Shown here in pieces: positions 25,770 to 34,560 of a DNA stretch of 58,436 bases. The position numbers were made by a program, and so were the translations under genes. The notes below the pieces were generated by a model. The model was given only the letters and a program-made list of their open reading frames with translations, was not told the DNA's origin and ran no database searches. Each line of letters starts with the position of its first letter. Within the stretch, counting starts at the first letter, position 1. The DNA comes from Clostridioides difficile (lineage in GTDB: Bacteria; Bacillota; Clostridia; Peptostreptococcales; Peptostreptococcaceae): contig NZ_OEZH01000130.1 of assembly GCF_900243075.1 (NCBI RefSeq), positions 1 to 58,436 on the forward strand. The letters are read 5' to 3'.

Positions 25770-25816
25770 GAGTGTCTCAAAATGAACTTTTTAGTTTGTG
25801 AGACACTCTTTTTTAT
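25770..25816 (+). terminator. Terminator of the ABC-F transcript
   Basis: GAGTGTCTCA (25770-25779) pairs with TGAGACACTC (25799-25808), followed by TTTTTTAT. The GTGTCTCA core is also part of the hairpin family at 25854 and 41321. Confidence 0.8.
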
Positions 25817-25853
25817 ATGAAATCAAATATATTTTTATCATTTCAACAATGAA

Positions 25854-25890
25854 AAAGAGGCTTATCTCTCTATTTTGAGACAGCCTCTTT
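25854..25890 (-). terminator. Terminator of the OPT-PqqD operon, hairpin repeat family
   Basis: On the minus strand AAAGAGGCT and AGCCTCTTT pair, then TT and T-rich DNA follow. Almost the same hairpin, including the GTCTCAAA loop, occurs at 41321-41356 after ridA. Confidence 0.7.
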
Positions 25891-25955
25891 TATGATTTTT
25901 ATAATTATCTTCTAATTTATATAATCTGATATACCTATAATAATTTTTATTATAT

Positions 25956-26303
25956 CTATATATCCAGTCTTTCAATATAGTGACAATTAACTTCAATATG
26001 ATTTAAAAAAACTAACAGTCTTTCATAAAGTGGATGAGATTCTTCTCCGTATTTAGCTTCTAAGTTCTCACCTATTTCTCTAACAGTCTTTTGACCATCG
26101 ATTTGTAAAAACACAAAACTAGAATATTCATCTAGCTCTATTTTTTTATATTTAGGTATTCTAGCTTTTAATTTTCTAAAAAACCTTTGAATCCTATGGT
26201 CCTGTTTTTCAAGAATAGTTACAATACTATTCTCATCTACTTCATATTCAAGCTCATTAGCAATTTTAAATACGATATCTAAAACATCATTACTCTTGCT
26301 CAT
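25956..26303 (-). CDS. PqqD-like protein overlapping the OPT transporter gene
   Basis: The 115-residue protein has a PqqD-type domain: IPKYKKIELDEYSSFVFLQIDGQKTVREIGENLEAKYG is split by me into a strand pair (KKIELDEYSSFVFLQIDG) and a winged helix (TVREIGENL). PqqD domains normally bind leader peptides for radical SAM maturases. None is nearby here. Its ATG lies inside the last codons of the OPT gene with a 14-bp overlap and no SD of its own, so it is probably made by translational coupling. The function is unknown; a role in handling peptides brought in by the transporter is a guess. Confidence 0.75.
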   Translation of the reverse strand: MSKSNDVLDIVFKIANELEYEVDENSIVTILEKQDHRIQRFFRKLKARIPKYKKIELDEYSSFVFLQIDGQKTVREIGENLEAKYGEESHPLYERLLVFLNHIEVNCHYIERLDI

Positions 26304-28218
26304 TATTTTTTACTTTAGATAAAATAATAGGTAAAGCTGTAAGTACAACTAAAACTACTAATAAAGCAATTGCCATTGAGTTTGTTGCAGCAAATCCACT
26401 TGGTACTTTTGGAGTTATAACTCCAGTTACTTGTAATATTATACCTATTAAACCAATGATAGAACCACCAGCAACAAGACCAGAAGATAAACTTATACCA
26501 TTAGAAACTTTAACTTCTTTTTCTTTTTCAGTTTTAGATACTAATTCAACAAATAAACGAATTAATGCTCCAACTAATATTATAGAAGTAGTTGCGATTG
26601 GTAAATAGAATCCTATAGCTATAGTCATTATTGGTAATTTTAGTGCATATAAAACAATTGCCATAAATACTCCAACAATAATCATAACCCAAGGTAAACT
26701 ACCTGACATAATACCAGAAGTTAATGTTGACATTAAATTTGCTTGTGGTAATGCAAATTGTACATTATCACCAGTTGCTCTAAGTTGGTCAGAAAGTAAT
26801 AAAATTACTCCTACAACAACTATAACACCAACTATACTTGCAATTGTAAAGTAACGTTGCATTTCGTTTTTGCTACCACCAATAATATAAGTTACTTTTT
26901 GAGATTGAGTATAACCTCCAGCTATCGCAATAGCAACAACTATAAATGAACCAAATAAAAGTAATGATTTATTGGCTTCTAAATCAGTCCAGCCCATTAT
27001 AACAAATACTAATGTTACAATAACTAGAGAAGCTATAGTCATACCAGAAACTGGAAGATTTGATGTTCCTATTGTTCCTGTTAAACGACCAGCTACTATG
27101 ACAAATAATAAAGATAATAAAAGAGATATGATAGCTCCAATAATTGCCATAACAATATTACCAGAAATTAAGAATGCTGCTAAAAATCCAACAACTACTC
27201 CACCTAATAAAAGTATCATTTGTATAGATGAACCTTCTTCTCCTTCTCCAGAACTTGATTTAGCTTTAAGTGTTTCTTTTATAGAAGCGATTATAGTTGG
27301 TATAAGTTTTATTGCACCAATAATACCTCCACAAAGCATCATACCAGCACCTATATATTTTACATAACTACTAGATATAGCTCCAACATCCATTTGGTTA
27401 AGAGGCATCGCTGGATTATTCCATACCATAGCTCCATCTTTAGCCATATCTGTAAAATATCCTATTAAAGGCGCGATACCAAAGTTTGATAAAATACTTC
27501 CTGCAAACATTGTTAAAGAAACTTCAAGCCCTACTATAAATCCAATTCCTAAAAGTAGAGGATTTACTTCAATATCAAATTTCCATTTGTAGAATTTGCT
27601 TCCTACAAGACTCATTACATTGTTTGCTACATTTAAGAATGAACCAGTTAATACAGTAATAAATCCACTTATTACAAATCCAATTCCCATGTACTTAATT
27701 GAATCTCCACCAGCCTCTGAAGCAACAAGTGTCTCAGATATAGCCATTGATTCTGGGTACATAAGTTTACCATGTTCTTCAACTATTAGATAGTTATGAA
27801 CTATAGCAGCAACTCCTATACCAAATAAAACTCCACCAACTCCAACAGCTAAGCCTTCTAAAAATGTAATTTGGCTTCCAATTAATATAACTGCTGGTAA
27901 TACGAAAATAAATCCACTTGCAACAGATTCTCCACCACTTGACATACCTTGGATTAAATTCTTACCAAGAATACCCTTTTGACGAGCAAATGCTCCAACA
28001 AAAGCAGAACCTATTATAGCTCCTGGAATACCTGCGGCAACTGTAAGACCAGCTTTCATTCCAGAGTAAGTTGTAGATGCGGCAAAAATGGCAGCTAAAA
28101 TAATACCGATAATCAGTACAGCTACATTTCCACCGGTTCTGGACTTATCTGTGATGTATGGAACGTAATCTTTTCCACTAACTTCACCATAAGCACCCTT
28201 AGGTAATTTTTTGTTCAT
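26290..28218 (-). CDS. OPT-family oligopeptide transporter
   Basis: The 642-residue membrane protein has about 14-16 hydrophobic segments. Family marks are AASTTYSGMKAGLTVAAGIP, GFIVGLEVSLTMFAG and the YPESMAISETLVASEAGGD stretch. The OPT (oligopeptide/YSL) family takes up peptides or metal chelates by proton coupling; bacterial members of this size mostly carry peptides. ATG at 28218 follows AAGGGGTGA by 9 bases. The PqqD-like gene overlaps its end, which is the one thing unusual here. Confidence 0.9.
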   Translation of the reverse strand: MNKKLPKGAYGEVSGKDYVPYITDKSRTGGNVAVLIIGIILAAIFAASTTYSGMKAGLTVAAGIPGAIIGSAFVGAFARQKGILGKNLIQGMSSGGESVASGFIFVLPAVILIGSQITFLEGLAVGVGGVLFGIGVAAIVHNYLIVEEHGKLMYPESMAISETLVASEAGGDSIKYMGIGFVISGFITVLTGSFLNVANNVMSLVGSKFYKWKFDIEVNPLLLGIGFIVGLEVSLTMFAGSILSNFGIAPLIGYFTDMAKDGAMVWNNPAMPLNQMDVGAISSSYVKYIGAGMMLCGGIIGAIKLIPTIIASIKETLKAKSSSGEGEEGSSIQMILLLGGVVVGFLAAFLISGNIVMAIIGAIISLLLSLLFVIVAGRLTGTIGTSNLPVSGMTIASLVIVTLVFVIMGWTDLEANKSLLLFGSFIVVAIAIAGGYTQSQKVTYIIGGSKNEMQRYFTIASIVGVIVVVGVILLLSDQLRATGDNVQFALPQANLMSTLTSGIMSGSLPWVMIIVGVFMAIVLYALKLPIMTIAIGFYLPIATTSIILVGALIRLFVELVSKTEKEKEVKVSNGISLSSGLVAGGSIIGLIGIILQVTGVITPKVPSGFAATNSMAIALLVVLVVLTALPIILSKVKNNEQE

Positions 28219-28575
28219 AAAATTTTCACCCCTTTTCAATTTGTATATATTATAACATATATACATATAAAACTTAACTTTTTATTATTTTACAAATATC
28301 GAGTCAAAACTACTAAAATTTAACCCTATATTATTAATTTCTACTTTTAGATATTTTTATGCTAATTTTCTTTTTATTTTTCAATTCTACTAAAAATTAT
28401 TAATATGTAAAATAAAAAATTTTTTTAATGTAAAATTAATTTTGTTAAAAAAGCACTTTAAAACACGGAAAAGTATAAAAAATACAATAATCATTCTTAT
28501 AAATAAATTTTCATCACAGTAAAAATATACAGAAAATTCTTGTTTTTATGTCAATTGATTTTTTCATAAAAATAT
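28219..28575. other. Gene-free stretch upstream of the OPT gene
   Basis: About 360 bp of very AT-rich DNA. I see no open frame of note and no confident promoter or structured RNA. It must contain the OPT promoter. Confidence 0.5.
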
Positions 28576-28622
28576 GTGTCATAAAGAAATGTCTGAAATC
28601 ACTTTATGACACCCTGTCATAA
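28576..28622 (-). terminator. Two overlapping hairpins after the NRPS-like gene
   Basis: GTGTCATAAAG (28576-28586) pairs with 28602-28612. The second arm can instead pair as TTATGACA with TGTCATAA (28615-28622). Only one can form at a time. On the minus strand the larger stem runs into ATATTTTTAT and is the probable terminator. Confidence 0.55.
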
Positions 28623-28629
28623 TAAAAAA

Positions 28630-30819
28630 TCACTCTGGCAGTGCTTTTTTATTTACTTTTCCGATTGGTGTAACTGGTATTTTATCTATCCTCATTATTA
28701 TTGTTGGAATCATATATGGAGGTAGATGCTCATTTAAATATTCTCTAATAGTTCTTTCATTTATCTTATCGCTATCCTCATCATCAATCACATAATATGC
28801 ACATATATACATATCACCCTCATCATTTGTCCTTGATATACAAACAACACTTTTAATTTCTGCAATATTGTTTATTATATTTTCAATCTCATATAGCTCT
28901 ATTCTAAACTCATCAATTTTTACTTGATTGTCCATCCTTCCAATATAATCTAAATTTCCATCATCTAGCCATCTTACTAAATCACCAGTTCTATACATTA
29001 ATTTATTATGTTCACAAGTTTTGTAAGGATTCGCTACAAATACTTGCTCTGTTAACCCTTTTTTATTTAAATACCCTCTTGATATTTGAATTCCTGATAG
29101 GCATAGCTCTCCTGGAACTCCAATTGGACATAGTTTATTCTTTTTATCTAATACATATGCATAAGTATTAAATATAGGTTTTCCTATTGGTATTTTTCCA
29201 TATTCTCTGTCCACATAAAAAGAAGTCGATACAGCAGTAAATTCTGTTGGCCCATACTCATTATATAGCTCATAATTACGCCTTCTGTATCCTTTTAATC
29301 TTTCTCCTCCAGTCTGTACAACTCTAAGTGAACTATTGTTGCAATTTTGTATAAACAGTCTTGCGAATGCTGTTGGTAATGCTAGTATAGTTATATCATT
29401 TTCCTCACAATATTCATTTACTGTATATTCATCAAATTTAGCTTCTTCAGGCATAATATTTATTGATGCTCCTATAAGCAAATAAGGGAATAGTTGTTTC
29501 ATTACAGCATCAAAACTGAAACTTAAGTATATACCACATATATCATCTTCTGTAGCACTTATATATTTTACACTGTAATAACACATATTTACTAAGCTCT
29601 TATGCTCTATAGCTATAGTCTTTGGTCTACCAGTTGAACCTGATGTGGATATAGTATATGCACAATTTGATGGTGTTATTTTTTCAGTTAATTCATGTCC
29701 AATCTTAAACATATCCTCATCATTTATATCAAGTACTATTGTGTTTTCATTTATAACTTTACTTCTGAGTTCATCTGTAGTTATTACTACTTTTGCGTTA
29801 CTATCTTCAAGAAGGTAATTCAGTCTTTCCTCTGGATTGCTCGTGTCTATTGGAAAAAAAGCTCCCCCTGATTTCATAATCCCTAAAGCTGTAATAATTA
29901 TATTAATATCTCTTGGTAACATTACAGCTACTATATCTTCGCTTTGTACTCCTATATGATTTAAATAACCTGCAAGTTTATCAGTTAATTCATCCAATTC
30001 TTTATATGTTAAATTCCTATTTTCATCTCTAGCAGCTACATTACTAGGTGTTACTTTAGCTTGTTCCCTAAATAAATCAATATAGCTTTTATCATATGGA
30101 ACTTCATATTGATTATCATTAAAATCTTCTAATAATACTTTTTCTTCTTTCTTACATACAAATTCTAAATCTTCTATTAAAATATCGTTATCTTCTATTA
30201 TTTGTTCTACTATATAGTCAAACTGATTTAGAATTCTTCTAATAGTCTCTCTTTTATATATAGATGGTTTATACTTTATTTTTATTTTAAGTGCTCTCTT
30301 AGTATATACTATTACAGATAAATCATATCCTTTTTTTTCTATGTCATAATCATATGATAAATCAAAACTTTTAGCTATAAATATTGTATTTATAAGTTTA
30401 GTATTCAGATGATTTTTATTCTCTATATCTGATAATAAATAATATCCATATTCTAAAGACCTACTCCATTGTCTTTTTAGCTTCCTTACAACATCTACAA
30501 ATTTTTCACTTTGTCTAACCTTAACTCTTATTGGAATTATATTCATTGTTTTACCAAAAACTACATCATCTGCATATATGTACTTTTGAAGTATAAGACC
30601 ATATATAGTTTCTATGATAGAGTTTATGCCAATATTATTCATTTTAGAATACTGAATTAATCTTTCATGTTTCTCAATATTCATCTTAAAAACCTCATCT
30701 ACTACTTCATCAGAACAATCTTTATAAAAAAAATCATTTGGAATTTTTGCTATATTCGTATAATCATCTAACAAATCCATCCAATAATTCATAGCTCGTT
30801 CTAAATTAACTTCATACAT
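28630..30819 (-). CDS. NRPS fragment: half condensation domain plus adenylation domain, no carrier
   Basis: Residues 1-225 match the C-terminal half of a condensation domain (DDVVFGKTMNIIPIRVKV), but the N-terminal half with the catalytic HHxxxDG is absent. Residues 235-729 are a complete adenylation domain: STSGSTGRPKT (A3), YNEYGPTEF (A5), YRTGDLVRW (A7), GRMDNQVKIDEFRIELYEIE (A8) and PIGKVNKKALPE (A10, with its Lys). The protein ends right after A10 with no thiolation domain. An SD (AAGGGGGA) and a hairpin leader suggest it is expressed. From the pocket alignment D235 and K239 hint at a polar substrate, but I do not assign it. Confidence 0.85.
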   Translation of the reverse strand: MYEVNLERAMNYWMDLLDDYTNIAKIPNDFFYKDCSDEVVDEVFKMNIEKHERLIQYSKMNNIGINSIIETIYGLILQKYIYADDVVFGKTMNIIPIRVKVRQSEKFVDVVRKLKRQWSRSLEYGYYLLSDIENKNHLNTKLINTIFIAKSFDLSYDYDIEKKGYDLSVIVYTKRALKIKIKYKPSIYKRETIRRILNQFDYIVEQIIEDNDILIEDLEFVCKKEEKVLLEDFNDNQYEVPYDKSYIDLFREQAKVTPSNVAARDENRNLTYKELDELTDKLAGYLNHIGVQSEDIVAVMLPRDINIIITALGIMKSGGAFFPIDTSNPEERLNYLLEDSNAKVVITTDELRSKVINENTIVLDINDEDMFKIGHELTEKITPSNCAYTISTSGSTGRPKTIAIEHKSLVNMCYYSVKYISATEDDICGIYLSFSFDAVMKQLFPYLLIGASINIMPEEAKFDEYTVNEYCEENDITILALPTAFARLFIQNCNNSSLRVVQTGGERLKGYRRRNYELYNEYGPTEFTAVSTSFYVDREYGKIPIGKPIFNTYAYVLDKKNKLCPIGVPGELCLSGIQISRGYLNKKGLTEQVFVANPYKTCEHNKLMYRTGDLVRWLDDGNLDYIGRMDNQVKIDEFRIELYEIENIINNIAEIKSVVCISRTNDEGDMYICAYYVIDDEDSDKINERTIREYLNEHLPPYMIPTIIMRIDKIPVTPIGKVNKKALPE

Positions 30820-30906
30820 ATCAAAATTCCCCCTTACTACTAAGTCTATAGAAAAAATTCTTTTGGAATTTTATTTTTCGCAATATATAAATATATTAAT
30901 AATACA

Positions 30907-30937
30907 TATGCAAGCTCTAACAATATGAGCTTGCATA
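30907..30937. repeat. 11-bp inverted repeat upstream of the NRPS-like gene
   Basis: TATGCAAGCTC (30907-30917) pairs with 30927-30937 around TAACAATAT. It lies 88 bp upstream of the NRPS-like start within a 335-bp gene-free stretch that otherwise shows only AT-rich DNA. It could be an operator or leader hairpin. Confidence 0.45.
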
Positions 30938-31153
30938 AAATTATATCTATTATTATGACTACTAAATTCGTAATATTTACAATGTTTAAAATATATTATA
31001 ACACATATATGATTTTATTTTTCTACATTTATATAATATATAAATTACAAATAGTTATTTAATTAATATATAACAATACCTTTTGGAATATGATATATTA
31101 TATTAATTAAAATTTTATAAGATAAGTTATATTTACAGAAAGGAGACATATAA

Positions 31154-31885
31154 ATGAATATTTATGCTCATAGAGGGTTTAGTGGAAAATATCCAGAAAA
31201 CACTATTCTAGCTTTTAAAAAATGTTTAGATATGGATATATATGGAATAGAACTTGATGTTCACAGGACTAAGGACGGAAAAATTGTAGTTATTCATGAC
31301 GAAAAAGTTGATAGAACTTTTAATGGACATGGCTTTATAAAGGACTTGACTTTAAGAAAACTAAAGACTCTAAACTCATCTTTTGAAGGGTATCAAAATA
31401 ATAAAGAATGTAAAATTCCAACTTTAGAAGAAGTATTAATTTTAATTTCGCCTACAGACCTTATTTTAAATATAGAACTAAAAACTGACAAGGTAAACTA
31501 TCCTAATATAGAAAAAGATGTTTTAGAGCTTATTTTAAGGTACAATATGAAAAATAGAGTTATTATATCTAGTTTCAATAGTAATAGTTTAAAAAACTTT
31601 CATAAATTAGACCCTAGTGTAAAAACAGGATTATTATGTTATTTCCCTATAAACAATGTAGTAAATTTTGCTAAATTTCTAGGTAATAGTTACCTTCATC
31701 CACCTCTAGTTTTAGTAAATGAATCCCTAATTGAACTTTGTCACAAAAATCTACTTGGCGTCAATGTATATACTGTAAATGAAGAGGACGATATACTACA
31801 CTGTATAAAACTCAATGTAGATGGTATTTTTACTAACTATCCAGATATAGCTTCAAATCTTTTACAATCAAAACAATATAGCTAG
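31154..31885 (+). CDS. Glycerophosphodiester phosphodiesterase
   Basis: The 243-residue TIM-barrel enzyme has the GDPD signatures AHRGFSGKYPENT (catalytic His), ELDVHRTKDGKIVVIHDE (metal and second His) and DGIFTNYPD at the end. It releases glycerol-3-phosphate and an alcohol from glycerophosphodiesters. There is no signal peptide or membrane segment, so it is cytoplasmic (UgpQ-like). SD AAAGGAGAC is 8 bases before the ATG. glpK lies 20 kb away and is not an operon partner. Confidence 0.9.
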   Translation: MNIYAHRGFSGKYPENTILAFKKCLDMDIYGIELDVHRTKDGKIVVIHDEKVDRTFNGHGFIKDLTLRKLKTLNSSFEGYQNNKECKIPTLEEVLILISPTDLILNIELKTDKVNYPNIEKDVLELILRYNMKNRVIISSFNSNSLKNFHKLDPSVKTGLLCYFPINNVVNFAKFLGNSYLHPPLVLVNESLIELCHKNLLGVNVYTVNEEDDILHCIKLNVDGIFTNYPDIASNLLQSKQYS

Positions 31886-31906
31886 CTACACAATAATTTG
31901 TACTCC

Positions 31907-31935
31907 TTGACTTTTATATAATTAATATGTACAAT
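31907..31935 (+). promoter_or_regulatory. Promoter of the isochorismatase-family gene
   Basis: TTGACT, 17 bp, TACAAT. RNA would start near 31942, about 23 bases before the ATG. Confidence 0.65.
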
Positions 31936-31964
31936 TTTATTAAATTTAGCTTGGAGGTATAACT

Positions 31965-32600
31965 ATGGATAACTTATTAAATGAACTTGAAGCTTTAAAA
32001 AATAATTTAGATAATCTACCAATAGAAAAAATAGAAAATTATGATTTGGCTAAGACTGCTTTATTTATAATTGATGTTAACAATGGTTTTGCAAAAAAAG
32101 GTGCATTATACTCTCCCAGAATAGAGTCTTTAATAAAACCAATCGAAATGTTTGCAAAAAAAATATCAAATAAATTAAATAGAGTAATAGCATTTACTGA
32201 TTCTCACACTCCTAAATCTATAGAACTTTTGAGTTATCCTGTTCACTGTTTGGAAAATGATGTAGAAAGTGAATTGGTTGATGAGCTTAAATCAATAGAA
32301 AACTTAAAAATTCTTCCTAAAAATTCTACTAATGGATTTTTTGCATTAGAAAATTTAGATTTTGATGATATAGACAATATAATTATAGTTGGAGATTGTA
32401 CAGACATCTGTATATATCAATTTGCAATAACTCTAAAATCCTATTTTAATCAACATAATATTGAAAAAAATATAGTTGTACCTATGAATTTAGTAGATAC
32501 TTATGATATTTCTAATGTTCATCCTGCTGAGATTTTAAACTTAGTATTCTTTAATAGTATGATTCAAAATGGCGTTAAGGTATTAAAAGAAATTCATTAA
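31965..32600 (+). CDS. Isochorismatase-family cysteine hydrolase
   Basis: The 211-residue protein has the family triad: Asp in LFIIDVNNGF, Lys in ILPKNSTNGF and Cys in VGDCTDICIYQFA. The arrangement is close to nicotinamidase-like members (FTDSHTPKSIELLSYPVHC would supply the metal site). It may hydrolyse nicotinamide or a related amide, but the substrate is not certain. It starts 5 bases after GGAGGTA and has its own promoter. Confidence 0.85.
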   Translation: MDNLLNELEALKNNLDNLPIEKIENYDLAKTALFIIDVNNGFAKKGALYSPRIESLIKPIEMFAKKISNKLNRVIAFTDSHTPKSIELLSYPVHCLENDVESELVDELKSIENLKILPKNSTNGFFALENLDFDDIDNIIIVGDCTDICIYQFAITLKSYFNQHNIEKNIVVPMNLVDTYDISNVHPAEILNLVFFNSMIQNGVKVLKEIH

Positions 32601-32747
32601 TACTCCAATATTTTATATTCTATATAATATAATTATCAAATAACCTATTTTTAATATAACTAAAATAGAAAAAGACAGTAACAAATAGTTTTAATGAGGA
32701 TATTAAAATTTACAAATGTTATTTATTACAACTAATCTTTATAATAT

Positions 32748-32813
32748 AAAAATCGCAATTTATATATTCCTTATACGGTTTTGTAAGGAATAATAAATTG
32801 CGATTTTTATTTT
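32748..32813. terminator. Strong bidirectional terminator
   Basis: AAAAATCGCAATTTA (32748-32762) pairs with 32794-32808. Inside, TTCCTTA pairs with TAAGGAA. It separates the isochorismatase-family gene from the convergent gene at 32861. Confidence 0.8.
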
Positions 32814-32860
32814 TAAGTTATACTACTAATCAATACTGCTTCAGTAGTTAAATCCATCTT

Positions 32861-33454
32861 TTAATAGTCATATTTATTTGTAGTTTCACACATTACTACC
32901 TTTATTTTTTTGTTAAACATATTCTTATATTCTAATAAAAACTCATTTAGTTCTGAGTCCATAAGATTTATTTTTTTATCACTACAAAGCATTATCTTTT
33001 CTTGGTCAATTATCACATTAATATCATTCAAATCATTTTTTATAAATGTTGTTATGCAACTCTTTGGTTGAATTTTTTCACCATATTTCTCATAAAATCC
33101 TGCACTCTTTTTGAATGATTCTAAATCTTCTGTAGATACTTTGCTGGAAGCACTATTACTCATAAAACCTGCTGCAGAAGGGTCGATTCCAAAACTTCTA
33201 AGTTGTTTTTCTACTTCTTCGGTATCCATGCCATATCTCTCCATAAATTGCTTTTGTATTTTCATAAATTTTTCTTGAGATATATTGTTATCCCTCATAT
33301 AATCAAATATTTTTCTTGAAAACTCAGCCATAGACATCTTCCCATCCATAACAGAAAAATATAAGTTATATATATATTGCTCAAATTTATCTACATCAGA
33401 ATCTTTAACTTTGTTCTTTAGTTCGTTAAAGTCTATTATTCTATCATCAGACAT
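32861..33454 (-). CDS. Clostridial hypothetical protein, DUF3867-like
   Basis: The 197-residue soluble protein is largely helical in its first half (DFNELKNKVKDSDVDKFEQY, MSMAEFSRKIFDYMRDNN, FMERYGMDTEEVEKQL). A mixed strand domain follows. It resembles the clostridial DUF3867 family from memory, which has no known function. No catalytic motif, signal or membrane segment is seen. It lies 70 bp after the LD-carboxypeptidase gene on the same strand and may share its transcript. Confidence 0.65.
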   Translation of the reverse strand: MSDDRIIDFNELKNKVKDSDVDKFEQYIYNLYFSVMDGKMSMAEFSRKIFDYMRDNNISQEKFMKIQKQFMERYGMDTEEVEKQLRSFGIDPSAAGFMSNSASSKVSTEDLESFKKSAGFYEKYGEKIQPKSCITTFIKNDLNDINVIIDQEKIMLCSDKKINLMDSELNEFLLEYKNMFNKKIKVVMCETTNKYDY

Positions 33455-33524
33455 TCTTCATCCTCCTAGCTAAATTTTTACTTGTATAAGATTATACCAT
33501 ATTTCTGTTATATTTATATACACA

Positions 33525-34388
33525 CTATTTTTTTAATTTAACCATTTTTTCTGTAGCATTTAATTCACACATTCTACCCAAAGGAATAGTCACCATTGGA
33601 ATACAATGTCCAGATTGAAGATTATATATAGCAGGCTTATTGACCTTTTTGGCAAACTCCATTAGTAGTTCTATTAAATCTTTTTCTTCAATACAATCCT
33701 TAAAATCTCCAAAAATTATACCACTACATTCATCAAGTTTTCCTGAAGAATATAGTTGGGTTAACATTCTATCTAGTTTATATTGAGATTCTCCAATTTC
33801 CTCGATAAATAAAATTTTATCTTTTGCATCTATTTCATATTTAGTTCCCATTGTAGCAATTATTAAGGATAAATTTCCTCCCATTATTATTCCCTCTGCT
33901 TTACCTTCACATACAGTATAAATTTTTTCTTCTTTTGGGTTTTCTAAATAGAGTTCATCTTTAAATTCCAAAGCATCTATTAGAGATTTATAGGTAAACT
34001 CATCCCATTTAGCTACATTTGCTGCCATTATTCCATGATATGTTAAAAGACCACAATTTTTATAGAAAGCTAGGTTTAGTCCTGTTATATCAGAAAAACC
34101 TATAAATGGTTTTGGATTTTGCTTTATTATCTCATAATTTATTTTGTCCAATATCCTTGTTGTGCCATAACCTCCTCTTAAACACATAATCATGTCTACG
34201 TCTTTATCTAAAAACATATCTTCTATATCTCTTGCTCTAATATCATCATTACCAGCTAAATAACCTTTATAATTTAAACTGCAACTTTCAGAAAATTTAA
34301 CTTCATAACCATAATTCTCTAAATTAAACTTTATTTCCTCCAAACTCGTATTTCTTAATGGCCCAGATGGCGCAATTATTCCTAACAT
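33525..34388 (-). CDS. LD-carboxypeptidase (S66, LdcA/MccF family)
   Basis: The 287-residue protein has the S66 nucleophile serine in PFIGFSDITGL, the preceding LRGGYGTTRILD and the His of SGHCIPMVTIPLG; the catalytic Glu is in the GNLSLI-to-FIEEIGE part. Such enzymes cut L,D bonds in murein tripeptide-D-Ala recycling products or hydrolyse microcin C-type peptides. There is no signal peptide, so it acts in the cytoplasm. SD AAGAGGTG precedes the ATG. It fits the peptide/cell-wall theme of the window. Confidence 0.88.
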   Translation of the reverse strand: MLGIIAPSGPLRNTSLEEIKFNLENYGYEVKFSESCSLNYKGYLAGNDDIRARDIEDMFLDKDVDMIMCLRGGYGTTRILDKINYEIIKQNPKPFIGFSDITGLNLAFYKNCGLLTYHGIMAANVAKWDEFTYKSLIDALEFKDELYLENPKEEKIYTVCEGKAEGIIMGGNLSLIIATMGTKYEIDAKDKILFIEEIGESQYKLDRMLTQLYSSGKLDECSGIIFGDFKDCIEEKDLIELLMEFAKKVNKPAIYNLQSGHCIPMVTIPLGRMCELNATEKMVKLKK

Positions 34389-34560
34389 TTAAACACCTCT
34401 TATTCTAAAATGATATATTCTTATCCATGCTAAGTATCTCTACTATAATTATAAGATATTTTATTTGCACTTGATACAGAATAATGATTTATATAGAATA
34501 ATATAATTAATGAAGAAAAATAAATTTTTAATATAGTTTAATATAGTTAGGATGTGTTTT

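Noticed and set aside
26972-27367. Long frames antisense to the OPT gene, and similar ones antisense to other membrane-protein genes
   Set aside because: Low-complexity translations in the shadow of strongly supported genes, without SD or family resemblance.
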